In this document: piece by piece, positions 32,771-43,079 of the stretch
Layout of the letters: the number at the start of each line of letters is the position of its first letter
How positions within the stretch are numbered: the first letter of the stretch is position 1
DNA from: Pseudomonas sp. N40(2020)
Lineage (GTDB): Bacteria; Pseudomonadota; Gammaproteobacteria; Pseudomonadales; Pseudomonadaceae
Assembly: GCF_014472415.1 (NCBI RefSeq)
Contig: NZ_JACSZV010000021.1
Coordinates: forward strand, 1 to 64,000
Direction of reading: 5' to 3'
DNA length: 64,000 nt
The notes under the pieces: model-generated
The model's input: only the letters and a program-made list of their open reading frames with translations
The model's database searches: none
What the model was told of the DNA's origin: nothing
Position numbers and translations under genes: made by a program

Positions 32771-33043
32771 TTAGGCAGCTTCTTTCAGTGCCTTGACGTG
32801 GCCATTCAGACGGCTCTTATGACGAGCAGCCTTGTTCTTGTGGATGATGCCTTTATCGGCCATGCGGTCGATAACTGGCACAGCCAGAACGTATGCAGCT
32901 TGAGCTTTTTCAGCGTCTTTTGCGTCGATGGCCTTAACTACATTCTTGATGTAGGTACGAACCATGGAACGCAGGCTGGCGTTGTGGCTGCGACGCTTCT
33001 CAGCCTGTTTTGCACGTTTTTTGGCGGAAGGTGAGTTGGCCAC
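32771..33043 (-). CDS. rpsT: 30S ribosomal protein S20
   Basis: Ribosomal protein S20, 90 residues (E. coli 87), a helical 16S rRNA-binding protein. The basic N-terminus [21 protein letters not shown] and the C-terminal [22 protein letters not shown] are conserved. It is a single gene divergent from murJ with a good promoter (33097-33125) and its own terminator, the standard arrangement. S20 translation is autoregulated in E. coli; nothing in the leader proves that here. GAGCTCCTCGAAAGA-like sequence precedes murJ, and the S20 start has a GGTGGCC-type ribosome site with GAG just upstream. Confidence 0.97.
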   Translation of the reverse strand: MANSPSAKKRAKQAEKRRSHNASLRSMVRTYIKNVVKAIDAKDAEKAQAAYVLAVPVIDRMADKGIIHKNKAARHKSRLNGHVKALKEAA

Positions 33044-33096
33044 CGTCGAGCTCCTCGAAAGACTTTTTAGGAAATAGCAAACAAAATAGGCCGCGA

Positions 33097-33125
33097 ATCA
33101 TGCCGATGAAGAGATGTCTTGTCAA
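33097..33125 (-). promoter_or_regulatory. rpsT promoter
   Basis: On the minus strand, TTGACA (33120-33125) and CATGAT (33097-33102) are separated by 17 bases, followed by CGCGGCC. It gives a leader of about 45 bases. Confidence 0.75.
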
Positions 33126-33295
33126 GGGCACTTCAATCGTTCCGCTAAGTGGTAGGTATAAAGAGGCGGGATATTTATTTCCGGCGCTTGACCTGTAAAC
33201 TCGCGAGCTTTGGCTCTGTGCTGTTGCGGCGCGGAGTATCGCACAAGTAGGCGCATTGTTCGCCTGCTGTTTATCGAAAGGCCCTGATTTCCTCA

Positions 33296-34834
33296 ATGAA
33301 TCTGCTCAAATCGTTGGCCGCCGTCAGCTCTATCACGATGCTTTCCCGTATTTTGGGATTTGTTCGTGACACGCTCATCGCTCGCACATTCGGCGCCGGA
33401 ATGGCGACTGACGCCTTCTTTATCGCCTTCAAGCTACCCAATCTGCTGCGGCGAATTTTTGCCGAAGGCGCGTTCTCTCAGGCATTTGTGCCGATTCTGG
33501 CTGAATACAAAAGCCAGCAGGGCGAGGAGGCGACTCGAACCTTTATTGCCTACGTATCGGGTTTGTTGACCCTGGTATTGGCCGTGGTCACGGCGCTGGG
33601 CATGATCGCTGCGCCTTGGGTAATCTGGGCCACAGCCCCCGGTTTCACCGATACGCCGGAAAAATTCCAGCTCACCTCTGATCTGTTGCGGGTGACCTTC
33701 CCTTATATATTGCTGATCTCCCTGTCGTCGCTGGCCGGGGCAATTCTCAATACCTGGAACCGTTTCTCGGTGCCGGCCTTTGTGCCGACATTGCTCAACG
33801 TCAGCATGATCGTGTTTTCGCTGTTCCTAACGCCGTACTTCGATCCACCGGTCATGGCCCTTGGCTGGGCGGTGCTGGTCGGTGGTCTGGCGCAATTGCT
33901 CTATCAACTGCCACACCTGAAAAAGATCGGCATGCTGGTGCTGCCGCGCCTGAATCCGCGCGACACCGGTGTCTGGCGTGTGATGAAACAGATGCTGCCG
34001 GCGATCCTTGGTGTCTCGGTGAGCCAGATTTCGCTGATCATCAACACCATCTTTGCCTCGTTTCTGGTCGCAGGTTCGGTGTCGTGGATGTACTACGCCG
34101 ACCGCTTGATGGAGTTGCCATCCGGCGTACTGGGCGTCGCGCTGGGCACGATTCTGTTGCCGACTCTGGCCAAAACCTACGCCAGCAAGGATCGCCACGA
34201 GTATTCGCGCATTCTCGACTGGGGCCTGCGCCTGTGCTTCGTGCTGGTGCTGCCGTGCGCGCTGGCGCTGGGAATTCTCGCCGAGCCATTGACCGTTTCG
34301 CTGTTCCAGTACGGCCAGTTCAGTGGCTTTGATGCCGAGATGACTCAGCGCGCATTGATCGCCTATTCTGTCGGCCTTCTCGGGATTATCGTGATCAAAG
34401 TGCTGGCGCCGGGCTTTTACGCGCAACAGAACATCCGCACTCCGGTGAAAATCGCAATCTTCACGCTGGTGGTTACTCAACTGTTCAACCTGGTGTTGAT
34501 CGGCCCGCTGGCCCACGCCGGGCTGGCGTTGGCAATCAGTGCCGGCGCTTGTCTGAACGCCGGTTTGCTGTTCTATCAACTGCGCAAACAGCAGATGTAC
34601 CAGCCGCAGCCTGGTTGGGCGAAGTTCGGCTTCAAGCTGGTTGTGGCCGTGGCGGTGATGTCGGTGGTGTTGTTGGTCGGCATGCATTTCATGCCGGCCT
34701 GGGATCAGGGGCACATGCTGGAACGCTTCCTGCGTCTGGGCGCTTTGGTCGCGGCGGGCGTGGTTTCGTATTTCGGTATGTTGCTGCTGCTCGGTTTCCG
34801 TCTGCGCGACTTCAATCGCAAGGCCTTGAGCTGA
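33296..34834 (+). CDS. murJ: Lipid II flippase MurJ
   Basis: A 512-residue inner-membrane protein of the MurJ/MviN family (MOP superfamily), flipping lipid II to the periplasm for cell-wall synthesis; E. coli MurJ has 511. About fourteen membrane helices are seen from the hydrophobic pattern. Key conserved parts are the N-terminal [20 protein letters not shown], the FRIAFA-like [18 protein letters not shown] segment with its arginine pair, and [16 protein letters not shown] with the charged residues lining the cavity. It is divergent from rpsT, with ribF following after 129 bases. The ATG start gives a normal N-terminus. Confidence 0.95.
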   Translation: MNLLKSLAAVSSITMLSRILGFVRDTLIARTFGAGMATDAFFIAFKLPNLLRRIFAEGAFSQAFVPILAEYKSQQGEEATRTFIAYVSGLLTLVLAVVTALGMIAAPWVIWATAPGFTDTPEKFQLTSDLLRVTFPYILLISLSSLAGAILNTWNRFSVPAFVPTLLNVSMIVFSLFLTPYFDPPVMALGWAVLVGGLAQLLYQLPHLKKIGMLVLPRLNPRDTGVWRVMKQMLPAILGVSVSQISLIINTIFASFLVAGSVSWMYYADRLMELPSGVLGVALGTILLPTLAKTYASKDRHEYSRILDWGLRLCFVLVLPCALALGILAEPLTVSLFQYGQFSGFDAEMTQRALIAYSVGLLGIIVIKVLAPGFYAQQNIRTPVKIAIFTLVVTQLFNLVLIGPLAHAGLALAISAGACLNAGLLFYQLRKQQMYQPQPGWAKFGFKLVVAVAVMSVVLLVGMHFMPAWDQGHMLERFLRLGALVAAGVVSYFGMLLLLGFRLRDFNRKALS

Positions 34835-34963
34835 GGTTTTACCCCTTATAAACGGGCACGGGCCGGCAGTTTTGTCGGCTCGATCACTTTGCGTTACGGT
34901 GTTGCCTGTCGTCTGCCGCCGGGTGTGGTTATAATCGGCCACTTTATGAGCAAGAAGCGCGTT

Positions 34964-35902
34964 ATGCAGCTGGTTCGAGGCCTCCACAACTTGCGCCCCC
35001 AGCATCGGGGCTGCGTCGCCACTATTGGCAACTTTGACGGTGTTCACCGTGGTCACCAGGCTATCCTGGCCCGGCTGCGTGAGCGTGCGCTCGAGTTGGG
35101 CGTACCCAGCTGCGTGGTGATTTTCGAGCCGCAGCCACGGGAGTTCTTTGCACCCGAGACCGCGCCGGCACGTCTGGCCCGGTTGCGCGACAAACTGCAA
35201 CTGCTGGCGGCCGAAGGTGTTGACCGGGTCTTGTGCCTGGCATTCAACCAGCGTCTGAGCAAGCTCAGCGCCAGTGAGTTCGTCGACACCATTCTGGTAG
35301 ACGGCCTCGGCGTGCAGCATCTGGAGGTCGGTGACGACTTCCGCTTCGGCTGCGACCGCCTGGGTGATTTCGATTTCCTGCTGCAGGCCGGGCAGGTTCA
35401 CGGGTTTAGCGTGGAAGCTGCGCAAACTGTCGAGCTGGACGGCATTCGCGTCAGCAGCACCCAGGTGCGCAACGCGTTGGCCGCCGCCGATTTTGCCTTG
35501 GCCGAACGGTTGCTCGGCCGCCCGTACCGCATTGCCGGTCGCGTGCTGCATGGCCAGAAACTGGCCCGGCAACTGGGGACGCCCACTGCCAATATTCAAC
35601 TCAAGCGTCGTCGCGTGCCGTTTACCGGGGTGTATCTGGTGGATGTCGATATCGACGGCAAGACCTGGCCCGGCGTCGCCAATATTGGCGTGCGGCCCAC
35701 GGTGCAGGGTGATGGCAAGGCCCACCTTGAAGTCCATCTTTTAGATTTTGCCGGCGATCTGTATGACCGGCGTTTGACGGTGGTTTTCCACCAAAAGCTG
35801 CGTGAAGAGCAGCGTTTCGCCTCCCTGGAGGCGCTGAAAACGGCGATCAATGCGGATGTCGCCACCGCCCGTGCACTAGCCGCACCTAGCGCCCATCGCT
35901 AA
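34964..35902 (+). CDS. ribF: Bifunctional riboflavin kinase/FAD synthetase
   Basis: A 312-residue enzyme making FMN and then FAD from riboflavin; E. coli RibF has 313. The N-terminal FMN adenylyltransferase part has TIGNFDGVHRGHQAI (about residues 18-32), a nucleotidyl-transferase HxGH-like motif, and DDFRFGCDRLGD; the C-terminal kinase has GTPTANIQLKRR and GVYLVDVDI. I start at ATG 34964 (MQLVRGLHN); the frame extends upstream to 34889 with no family sequence. It is 13 bases upstream of ileS and starts the ribF-ileS-lspA-fkpB-ispH operon, a widespread arrangement. Confidence 0.95.
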   Translation: MQLVRGLHNLRPQHRGCVATIGNFDGVHRGHQAILARLRERALELGVPSCVVIFEPQPREFFAPETAPARLARLRDKLQLLAAEGVDRVLCLAFNQRLSKLSASEFVDTILVDGLGVQHLEVGDDFRFGCDRLGDFDFLLQAGQVHGFSVEAAQTVELDGIRVSSTQVRNALAAADFALAERLLGRPYRIAGRVLHGQKLARQLGTPTANIQLKRRRVPFTGVYLVDVDIDGKTWPGVANIGVRPTVQGDGKAHLEVHLLDFAGDLYDRRLTVVFHQKLREEQRFASLEALKTAINADVATARALAAPSAHR

Positions 35903-35915
35903 TGAAGAGCCTTAA

Positions 35916-38747
35916 ATGACCGACTATAAAGCCACGCTAAACCTTCCGGACACCGCCTTCCCAATGAAGGCCGGCCTGCCACAGCGCGAACCGCAGATCC
36001 TGCAGCGCTGGGACAGTATTGGCCTGTACGGAAAGTTGCGCGAGATTGGCAAGGATCGTCCGAAGTTCGTTCTGCACGACGGCCCTCCGTATGCCAACGG
36101 CACGATCCACATCGGTCACGCACTGAACAAGATTCTCAAGGACATGATCATCCGCTCGAAAACCCTTTCGGGTTTCGATGCGCCGTACATTCCGGGTTGG
36201 GACTGCCACGGCCTGCCGATCGAGCACAAGGTTGAAGTGACCCACGGCAAGAACCTGGGCGCGGACAAGACCCGCGAACTGTGCCGTGCCTACGCTACCG
36301 AGCAGATCGAAGGGCAGAAGACCGAGTTCATCCGCCTCGGCGTGCTGGGCGACTTCGCCAACCCTTACAAAACCATGGACTTCAAGAACGAGGCCGGTGA
36401 AATCCGCGCCCTCGCCGAAATCGTCAAGGGCGGTTTCGTGTTCAAGGGCTTGAAGCCTGTGAATTGGTGCTTCGACTGCGGTTCGGCTCTGGCTGAAGCG
36501 GAAGTCGAGTACGAGAACAAGAAGTCCTCGACCATCGACGTAGCGTTCCCGATCGCTGACGAAGCCAAACTGGCTGCCGCGTTCGGTCTGTCATCCCTGA
36601 ACAAGCCTGCCTCGATCGTGATCTGGACCACCACCCCGTGGACTATCCCGGCTAACCAGGCGCTGAACGTTCATCCGGAATTCAACTACGCCCTGGTCGA
36701 CGTCGGTGACAAGCTGCTGGTGCTGGCTGAAGAACTGGTCGAAGCCTGCCTCGCGCGTTACAGCCTGGAAGGCTCGGTCATCGCGACCACTACCGGTAAA
36801 GAGCTGGAACTGATCAACTTCCGTCACCCATTCTACGACCGTCTGTCGCCGGTGTATCTGGCCGACTACGTCGAGTTGGGCGCTGGCACCGGTGTGGTTC
36901 ACTCCGCTCCGGCCTACGGCGTGGACGACTTCGTGACCTGCAAGAAGTACGGCATGGTCAACGACGACATCCTGAATCCGGTGCAGAGCAACGGCGTGTA
37001 CGTGCCGTCGCTGGAATTCTTCGGCGGTCAGTTCATCTGGAAGGCCAACCCGGCCATCGTCGACAAACTGACCGAAGTCGGTGCGCTGCTGCACACCACC
37101 GTCATCGAACACAGCTACATGCACTGCTGGCGTCACAAAACTCCGCTGATCTACCGTGCCACCGCGCAGTGGTTCATCGGCATGGATAAAGAGCCAACCA
37201 GCGGCGACACCCTGCGTGTGCGCTCGCTCAAAGCCATTGAAGACACCAAGTTCGTCCCGGCCTGGGGCCAGGCGCGCCTGCACTCGATGATCGCCAATCG
37301 TCCGGACTGGTGCATCTCCCGTCAGCGCAACTGGGGCGTGCCGATCCCGTTCTTCCTGAACAAGGAAAGCGGCGAGCTGCACCCACGCACCGTCGAACTG
37401 ATGGAAGAAGTCGCCAAGCGCGTTGAAGTCGAAGGCATCGAAGCCTGGTTCAAGCTCGACGCCGCCGAATTGCTGGGCGATGAAGCGCCGCAATACGACA
37501 AGATCAGCGACACCCTCGACGTCTGGTTCGACTCGGGTACCACGCACTGGCACGTCCTGCGCGGTTCGCACCCGATGGGCCACGAGACCGGCCCGCGCGC
37601 CGACTTGTACCTGGAAGGTTCTGACCAACACCGTGGATGGTTCCATTCGTCCTTGCTGACTGGTTGCGCCATCGACAACCACGCGCCGTACCGCGAACTG
37701 CTGACTCACGGCTTCACCGTCGATGAGTCCGGCCGCAAGATGTCCAAATCGCTGGGCAACGTGATCGCACCGCAGAAAGTCAACGACACCCTGGGCGCCG
37801 ATATCATGCGTCTGTGGGTCGCTTCGACGGACTACTCCGGCGAGATGGCCGTGTCCGAGCAGATCCTGCAACGCAGTGCGGACGCCTATCGTCGTATCCG
37901 TAACACCGCGCGTTTCCTGCTTTCCAACCTGACCGGTTTCAATCCGGCCACCGACCTGCTGCCGGCTGAAGAAATGCTGGCGCTGGATCGCTGGGCGGTG
38001 GATCGCACCCTGCTGCTGCAACGCGAGCTGCAAGAGCACTACGGCGAATACCGTTTCTGGAACGTCTACTCGAAGATCCACAACTTCTGCGTGCAGGAGC
38101 TGGGTGGTTTCTACCTCGACATCATCAAGGATCGCCAGTACACCACCGGCGCCGACAGCAAGGCGCGCCGCTCGGCGCAAACTGCGCTGTTCCACATCTC
38201 CGAGGCGCTGGTGCGCTGGATCGCACCGATACTTGCGTTCACCGCCGACGAGTTGTGGCAATACCTGCCGGGCGAGCGCAACGAATCGGTGATGCTCAAC
38301 ACTTGGTACGAAGGTCTGACCGAGCTGCCAGAAGGCTTCGAGCTGGGTCGCGAGTACTGGGATCGCATCATGGAAGTGAAGGTTGCGGTCAACAAAGAAA
38401 TGGAAATCCAGCGCGCGGCCAAAGCCGTCGGTGGCAACCTGCAAGCCGAAGTGACGCTGTTCGCCGAAGAGGCGCTGAGCGCCGATCTGGCCAAGCTGAG
38501 CAACGAACTGCGCTTTGTCCTGATCACTTCGACCGCAAGCGTTGCGCCTTTCGTGCAGGCTCCGGCCGATGCCGTGGCAACCGAAGTCAGCGGCCTGAAG
38601 CTGAAGATCGTCAAGTCTGCCTTCGCGAAATGCGCCCGTTGCTGGCACTGCCGCGAAGACGTCGGCGTGAACCCGGAGCATCCGGAAATCTGCGGTCGTT
38701 GCGTCGACAACATCAGCGGCGCTGGCGAGGTTCGTGACTATGCCTAA
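35916..38747 (+). CDS. ileS: Isoleucyl-tRNA synthetase
   Basis: A 943-residue class I synthetase charging tRNA-Ile; E. coli IleS has 938. The HIGH motif is in [12 protein letters not shown] (about residue 65), the editing (CP1) domain with [15 protein letters not shown] lies at about 230-245, KMSKS is in [10 protein letters not shown] (about residue 608), and the C-terminal zinc domain has four cysteines (CARCWHC...ICGRC). The type with this zinc end is the bacterial mupirocin-sensitive class. It overlaps the lspA start by 8 bases, so translation is likely coupled. No anomaly is seen. Confidence 0.97.
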   Translation: MTDYKATLNLPDTAFPMKAGLPQREPQILQRWDSIGLYGKLREIGKDRPKFVLHDGPPYANGTIHIGHALNKILKDMIIRSKTLSGFDAPYIPGWDCHGLPIEHKVEVTHGKNLGADKTRELCRAYATEQIEGQKTEFIRLGVLGDFANPYKTMDFKNEAGEIRALAEIVKGGFVFKGLKPVNWCFDCGSALAEAEVEYENKKSSTIDVAFPIADEAKLAAAFGLSSLNKPASIVIWTTTPWTIPANQALNVHPEFNYALVDVGDKLLVLAEELVEACLARYSLEGSVIATTTGKELELINFRHPFYDRLSPVYLADYVELGAGTGVVHSAPAYGVDDFVTCKKYGMVNDDILNPVQSNGVYVPSLEFFGGQFIWKANPAIVDKLTEVGALLHTTVIEHSYMHCWRHKTPLIYRATAQWFIGMDKEPTSGDTLRVRSLKAIEDTKFVPAWGQARLHSMIANRPDWCISRQRNWGVPIPFFLNKESGELHPRTVELMEEVAKRVEVEGIEAWFKLDAAELLGDEAPQYDKISDTLDVWFDSGTTHWHVLRGSHPMGHETGPRADLYLEGSDQHRGWFHSSLLTGCAIDNHAPYRELLTHGFTVDESGRKMSKSLGNVIAPQKVNDTLGADIMRLWVASTDYSGEMAVSEQILQRSADAYRRIRNTARFLLSNLTGFNPATDLLPAEEMLALDRWAVDRTLLLQRELQEHYGEYRFWNVYSKIHNFCVQELGGFYLDIIKDRQYTTGADSKARRSAQTALFHISEALVRWIAPILAFTADELWQYLPGERNESVMLNTWYEGLTELPEGFELGREYWDRIMEVKVAVNKEMEIQRAAKAVGGNLQAEVTLFAEEALSADLAKLSNELRFVLITSTASVAPFVQAPADAVATEVSGLKLKIVKSAFAKCARCWHCREDVGVNPEHPEICGRCVDNISGAGEVRDYA

Positions 38748-39252
38748 TGCCGTTGGCCGTTTCGGACGGTTGAGCTGGCTCTGGTTGAGTTTGCTGGTTC
38801 TGGTCATCGACCAGGCCAGCAAGTTCTACTTCGAAGACAAGCTCGAAATGTTCCAGCAGATCGTGATCATTCCCGATTACTTCAGCTGGACCCTGGCTTA
38901 CAACACCGGCGCTGCGTTCAGCTTCCTGGCTGACAGCTCTGGCTGGCAGCGCTGGCTGTTCGCTTTGATCGCCATTGTTGTCAGTGCGGTGCTGGTGGTC
39001 TGGCTCAAACGTCTGGGTCGCAACGAAACCTGGCTGGCCGTCGCTCTGGCGCTGGTGCTGGGCGGTGCGCTGGGCAATTTGTATGATCGCATTGCCCTGG
39101 GCCATGTGATCGACTTCATTCTGGTGCACTGGCAAAACCGCTGGTACTTCCCGGCGTTCAACTTCGCCGACAGCGCCATCACCGTTGGTGCGGTGATGCT
39201 CGCACTGGATATGTTCAAAAGTAAGAAAACCGGAGAAACCGTTCATGACTGA
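38740..39252 (+). CDS. lspA: Lipoprotein signal peptidase II
   Basis: A 170-residue inner-membrane aspartyl protease that cleaves prolipoprotein signal peptides after lipidation. Four membrane helices are visible (about 13-31, 70-88, 96-115, 140-160). The catalytic aspartates are in [15 protein letters not shown] and [10 protein letters not shown], and the NTGAAFSFL motif is present. I start at ATG 38740, six bases into the frame after GTG 38734, matching [10 protein letters not shown]; it overlaps the ileS end by 8 bases and its own end overlaps fkpB by 8 bases. The window's lipoprotein genes (bamD and others) would depend on it. Confidence 0.95.
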   Translation: MPNAVGRFGRLSWLWLSLLVLVIDQASKFYFEDKLEMFQQIVIIPDYFSWTLAYNTGAAFSFLADSSGWQRWLFALIAIVVSAVLVVWLKRLGRNETWLAVALALVLGGALGNLYDRIALGHVIDFILVHWQNRWYFPAFNFADSAITVGAVMLALDMFKSKKTGETVHD

Positions 39253-39697
39253 ACAGGTATTGGCTGAGCAACGCATCGGCCAGAACACGGAAGTCACCTT
39301 GCACTTTGCATTGCGCCTGGAGAACGGCGACACGGTCGACAGCACCTTCGACAAGGCCCCAGCGACGTTCAAGGTCGGCGACGGCAACCTGCTGCCGGGT
39401 TTCGAAGCCGCGCTGTTCGGCTTCAAGGCTGGCGACAAGCGCACGCTGACGGTTGAGCCGGAAAACGCTTTCGGCCAGCCGAACCCGCAGAACGTGCAGG
39501 TTATCCCGCGTTCACAGTTTGCTGACATGGAACTGTCGCCGGGTTTGCTGGTGATCTTCAACGATGCAGCCAATACTGAGCTGCCGGGTGTGGTGAAAGA
39601 ATTCGACGACGCGCAAGTGACCATCGACTTCAACCACCCGCTGTCTGGCAAGACGCTGACCTTTGACGTCGAGATCATCAACGTCAAAGCGCTGTAA
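39245..39697 (+). CDS. fkpB: FKBP-type isomerase SlpA/FkpB
   Basis: A 150-residue peptidyl-prolyl isomerase of the SlyD-like FKBP class; E. coli FkpB (SlpA) has 149. The FKBP start VTLHFALRLENGDTVDSTF and the inserted-flap chaperone part (FGQPNPQNVQVIPRSQF) are typical. It is cytoplasmic, without the SlyD histidine-rich tail. It overlaps lspA by 8 bases and precedes ispH, with a REP doublet in the gap; that order is conserved in E. coli (ileS-lspA-fkpB-ispH). Start ATG 39245 gives the right N-terminus. Confidence 0.93.
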   Translation: MTEQVLAEQRIGQNTEVTLHFALRLENGDTVDSTFDKAPATFKVGDGNLLPGFEAALFGFKAGDKRTLTVEPENAFGQPNPQNVQVIPRSQFADMELSPGLLVIFNDAANTELPGVVKEFDDAQVTIDFNHPLSGKTLTFDVEIINVKAL

Positions 39698-39701
39698 AAA
39701 A

Positions 39702-39791
39702 TGTAGGAGTGAGCCTGCTCGCGATGAGTGCCTGACATTCAAGGTTGATGTTGATTGACACTGCGCCATCGCGAGCAGGCTCGCTCCTACA
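39702..39791. repeat. REP doublet (BIME) in the lspA-ispH operon
   Basis: Arms TGTAGGAGTGAGCCTGCTCG and its near complement (one mismatch) flank a centre with CCTGACATT and GATTGACAC inverted. It lies between fkpB and ispH, inside the operon, as at 2919. Confidence 0.85.
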
Positions 39792-39837
39792 GTTTTGAAA
39801 TTCATTGTTTTTTCGCGCGCAAGACACGAGGCACAGC

Positions 39838-40782
39838 ATGCAAATCAAACTCGCCAACCCCCGTGGCTTCTGTGCCGGTGTGGACCGGGCGATCGAAATC
39901 GTCAACCGCGCCCTTGAAGTCTTCGGGCCGCCGATCTACGTGCGCCATGAAGTGGTGCACAACAAGTTCGTGGTCGAAGACCTGCGCAGCCGTGGCGCCA
40001 TCTTCGTCGAAGAACTGGATCAGGTGCCGGACGACGTCATCGTGATCTTCAGTGCCCACGGCGTATCCCAGGCTGTGCGTACCGAAGCCGCTGGCCGTGG
40101 CCTGAAAGTCTTTGACGCCACCTGCCCGCTGGTGACCAAAGTGCATATCGAAGTCGCGAAATACAGCCGCGACGGTCGTGAATGCATCCTCATTGGCCAC
40201 GCCGGTCACCCGGAAGTCGAAGGCACCATGGGTCAGTACGACGCCAGCAATGGCGGCGCCATCTACCTCGTCGAGGACGAGAAAGATGTGGCTGAATTGC
40301 AGGTGAACGATCCCGAAAGATTGGCGTTCGTCACCCAGACCACCCTGTCGATGGACGACACCAGTCGTGTTATCGACGCCCTGCGCACACGTTTTCCGGC
40401 CATCGGCGGCCCGCGCAAGGACGACATCTGCTACGCCACGCAAAATCGTCAGGATGCGGTCAAGCAACTGGCCGACGAATGCGACGTGGTGCTGGTGGTC
40501 GGCAGCCCGAACAGCTCCAACTCCAACCGCTTGCGTGAGCTGGCTGAACGCATGGCTACGCCGGCCTACCTGATCGACGGCGCCGAAGACATGCAAAAGA
40601 GCTGGTTCGATGGCGTCGAGCGTATTGGCATCACCGCCGGTGCTTCCGCGCCGGAAGTGCTGGTGCGTGGCGTGATTCAGCAATTGCAGGCCTGGGGCGC
40701 TACCGGTGCCGATGAGCTCGCCGGCCGCGAAGAGAACATCACGTTCTCGATGCCTAAAGAGTTGCGCGTGCGTTCGATCTGA
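39838..40782 (+). CDS. ispH: HMBPP reductase IspH
   Basis: A 314-residue [4Fe-4S] enzyme, the last step of the MEP isoprenoid pathway, making IPP and DMAPP; E. coli IspH has 316. The three cluster cysteines are in [10 protein letters not shown] (about residue 12), DATCPLVTK (about 96) and [10 protein letters not shown] (about 197). The active-site histidines (SAHG and [10 protein letters not shown]) are intact. I start at ATG 39838 ([10 protein letters not shown]); the frame open upstream to 39805 is the REP gap. It ends 29 bases inside the convergent fimT-like gene. The product feeds ispB in this window. Confidence 0.96.
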   Translation: MQIKLANPRGFCAGVDRAIEIVNRALEVFGPPIYVRHEVVHNKFVVEDLRSRGAIFVEELDQVPDDVIVIFSAHGVSQAVRTEAAGRGLKVFDATCPLVTKVHIEVAKYSRDGRECILIGHAGHPEVEGTMGQYDASNGGAIYLVEDEKDVAELQVNDPERLAFVTQTTLSMDDTSRVIDALRTRFPAIGGPRKDDICYATQNRQDAVKQLADECDVVLVVGSPNSSNSNRLRELAERMATPAYLIDGAEDMQKSWFDGVERIGITAGASAPEVLVRGVIQQLQAWGATGADELAGREENITFSMPKELRVRSI

Positions 40783-41308
40783 CGCTTTTGTTCTTTTGGC
40801 ACAGCGCCTGCTCAGCTTTTTCGCTGGCCAGGCGCACTCGACCGGTCGCCGCCAGCACCACCTGGAGCTGGCTGACCGGCTCGTTTACCGAGCAAATATG
40901 TAGTTTTCCTGCCTGAAACATCCGCCCGGGCATCAGCGGCTTACCCAAGCTTCCAAACCTTATATAGCGACTCACCCACCAGTTACCGGCAATTGGAATT
41001 CGCTGATCGCTCGCGCGTTCGACCAGAAGTGGATTGCTGCTGTCCTCCGGCCCCTTGCCGCTGATATCCAGAATGATCCGCCAGCCCCGGCTCCAGTCGC
41101 CGTCGATGCCATGAATGACCACGCTTTGATTGTGCGTGATCGCTAACGTTCGAGCGTTGCGAATACCGTCGAGCAGCGATTGCGCAGCCTGATGGCGATG
41201 GTTCGACTCGGTGAGTGTGGCAAACGCCGGGCTGACCAGCAGCAGAACAATTGCGCCAATCGCCAGTCCCATAAGCAGTTCTATCAGGCTGAAACCCTGT
41301 TGCGACAT
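40754..41308 (-). CDS. FimT/GspH-type pseudopilin
   Basis: A 184-residue type IV pseudopilin. The prepilin leader is MSQQG with cleavage before [10 protein letters not shown]; glutamate 5 of the mature part is present. A GspH/FimT domain follows, with [21 protein letters not shown] and SWVS-type strands. I start at ATG 41308, as the upstream in-frame starts (from 41365) give too long a leader. It lies divergent from the fimU-like gene, 130 bases away, and its 3' end overlaps ispH by 29 bases, unlike PAO1 where fimT is in line with fimU. The PilD peptidase at the window end is its processing enzyme. FimT is inferred from class and position. Confidence 0.84.
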   Translation of the reverse strand: MSQQGFSLIELLMGLAIGAIVLLLVSPAFATLTESNHRHQAAQSLLDGIRNARTLAITHNQSVVIHGIDGDWSRGWRIILDISGKGPEDSSNPLLVERASDQRIPIAGNWWVSRYIRFGSLGKPLMPGRMFQAGKLHICSVNEPVSQLQVVLAATGRVRLASEKAEQALCQKNKSVRSNARATL

Positions 41309-41438
41309 GAAAACTCCCTCCATGGAGTGTGATGAGCGGCGCGCTCCGTGCGCCGGGCAGGGCAAATCAACCGACAGAGTCCGGTTGAATGTTCTAGCGT
41401 GTACAAGCAGGTATAGCCGACGGCAACGGAGGGCATCG

Positions 41439-41912
41439 ATGGATCATCGTACAAAAGGTTTCACGCTGATCGAGTTGCTGGTCGCGGTCGCGATATTCGT
41501 GATCCTGATCACCCTGGCGGTGCCTGCGTTCACCCGTTCGATACAAGGCAGCAAGGCCGATACCGAAATGGGCGACCTGCAACGGGCCATCAATTTCGCC
41601 CGTCTGGAAGCGATTGATCGAGGCGTGACGACGCGGCTGCGACCGACGGCTGGCGGCAGCGTCTGGACCGGCGAACTGTCGGTCTACGACAGTACTGGCA
41701 ATCCGGCCAATGTGTTGCGGGTTGTTCCGGCGATGAGCAGCGGCGCAACTCTGACGCTAACCTTTGGAGTGACCGCGCTGGATTTCAACAACCTTGGCGG
41801 TCTGGCCGCACCCTCGACGGCGGTGGTCATCAGCTACACGCTGGGAACGCAAAGCAGGACGCTTAACGTGTGTTTGAACGGACGAATTCAATTGGGTGGA
41901 AGTTGCGGATGA
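41439..41912 (+). CDS. FimU-like minor pseudopilin
   Basis: A 157-residue pseudopilin. The leader MDHRTKG is cut before FTLIELLVAVAIF; glutamate 5 is intact. A GspH-type C-terminal domain follows (NFARLEAIDRGVTTRLRP) and two cysteines near the end (VCLNGRIQLGGSCG) are as in FimU/GspH. The ATG at 41439 has GGAGG six bases before it. It is the first gene of the tight pilus-tip operon with overlapping genes. In P. aeruginosa FimU is part of the minor pilin complex that primes type IV pilus assembly with PilV, W, X, E and PilY1. Confidence 0.85.
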   Translation: MDHRTKGFTLIELLVAVAIFVILITLAVPAFTRSIQGSKADTEMGDLQRAINFARLEAIDRGVTTRLRPTAGGSVWTGELSVYDSTGNPANVLRVVPAMSSGATLTLTFGVTALDFNNLGGLAAPSTAVVISYTLGTQSRTLNVCLNGRIQLGGSCG

Positions 41913-42358
41913 GGCCAGGGAGCAAGGGCGTTCAGCAGGGCATGACGCTGATCGAAGTGTTGGTCGCGTTGCTGATTCTGACGGTCGGGCTGTTGGGCGC
42001 GGCGGCGGTGCAAATGAATGCACTGAAGTACACCGACAGTTCACGTATGACCAGTCAGGCCAGTTTCATCGCCTACGACATGATGGACCGCATCCGCGCC
42101 AACTCCGGCGCCGACTACACCGTCACGCCACCGACGTCAGGAAACCTCAGTGTTGCCCGGGATCAGGACCTCTACGACTTCGCTACCAACATCGTCAACT
42201 TCGGCGGGCCGACCGCCACCGGCACGATCGCCCGCAATCAGCGGGTGTACACGATCACAATCAACTGGAATGACTCACGTGCAGCGAATGCCGCCGGCAC
42301 TACGCGCAGCTTTGTCCTGACCAGTCGCGCCACGGTAGATCCGGTGGCCACGCCATGA
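41909..42358 (+). CDS. pilV: Minor pilin PilV
   Basis: A 149-residue minor pilin. The leader MRPGSKGVQQG is cut before MTLIEVLVALLILTVGLLG; the mature part begins with M instead of F, and the E5 is kept. The C-terminal part is short and glycine/threonine-rich (ANSGADYTVTPPTSGN), with an N-terminal helix typical of PilV (MTSQASFIAYDMMDRIRA). The ATG overlaps the previous stop (ATGA), so translation is coupled. It precedes pilW, also overlapping by 4 bases. In PAO1 PilV is a part of the pilus-initiation complex. Confidence 0.88.
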   Translation: MRPGSKGVQQGMTLIEVLVALLILTVGLLGAAAVQMNALKYTDSSRMTSQASFIAYDMMDRIRANSGADYTVTPPTSGNLSVARDQDLYDFATNIVNFGGPTATGTIARNQRVYTITINWNDSRAANAAGTTRSFVLTSRATVDPVATP

Positions 42359-43068
42359 AGCGCCATAACCGCGGTTTCGGCCTTATCGAAATGCTCATCG
42401 CCCTGGCGCTCGGGCTGATCGTGGTGCTGGGAGTGGTGCAAACTTTCCTCGCTGCGAAGAACACCTACGTCAGCCAGAACAGTGCTGCCGCCATGCAGGA
42501 AGACGCACGCTTTGTGCTGAGCAAAATGATTCAGGAACTGCGCATGGTCGGAATGTTCGGTTGTCTGGGCACGATCACGGATTCAAGCTCCGCCGGTGAC
42601 TTCAGCGCCGCGCAGATCACGCCGATCAGTTGGGACAACGCCAATCTCAAGTTGACGCTGGTGACCGCTGACGTCGGCAGCGCTGGTGGCACTCCCACCT
42701 GGACTGTGGTCTCCGATTGCCGCAACAGCGCGACGGCCTATACCGGGTTGCGCAGCGCGGCGAGCGGACAAATCGCCTTCCCGATCCGGCGTCTTGTCTA
42801 CAGCTTCAGCAACAACCAGATCCTGATGGGCACCGGCAGCGGCACACCGAGCCAGCAGGTGCTGGTTAACAACGTCAGTGCCTTTAACGTGACGTTCGGT
42901 CTGGCCAGTTCCGCGACCGATGTAGCCGCCTCGACTTACAGCGCCAACCCCAGCGATCCGGCGCGTATTCGCAGTGTGCGCCTGAGCCTGACTCTCAACG
43001 ATCCGAACAGTCGGGTCGCCAATCAAACCTTCAACGTGGTTGCCGCTTTGCGCAACCGCTTGCAGTGA
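42355..43068 (+). CDS. pilW: Minor pilin PilW
   Basis: A 237-residue minor pilin. The leader MKRHNRG is cut before FGLIEMLIALALGLIVVLG; E5 is present. The PilW-type domain follows (MQEDARFVLSKMIQELRMVGMFGC) with cysteines in FGCLG and SDCRN. The length fits PilW (about 250-270) loosely. It overlaps pilV and pilX by 4 bases each (ATGA and the GTG/TGA overlap). It is part of the minor pilin tip complex. Confidence 0.88.
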   Translation: MKRHNRGFGLIEMLIALALGLIVVLGVVQTFLAAKNTYVSQNSAAAMQEDARFVLSKMIQELRMVGMFGCLGTITDSSSAGDFSAAQITPISWDNANLKLTLVTADVGSAGGTPTWTVVSDCRNSATAYTGLRSAASGQIAFPIRRLVYSFSNNQILMGTGSGTPSQQVLVNNVSAFNVTFGLASSATDVAASTYSANPSDPARIRSVRLSLTLNDPNSRVANQTFNVVAALRNRLQ

Positions 43069-43079
43069 GGGCCTGGGCG

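Noticed and set aside
36591..38822. 743-codon open frame antisense to ileS
   Set aside because: Same reason: opposite a conserved synthetase gene, no family motif, no ribosome site.
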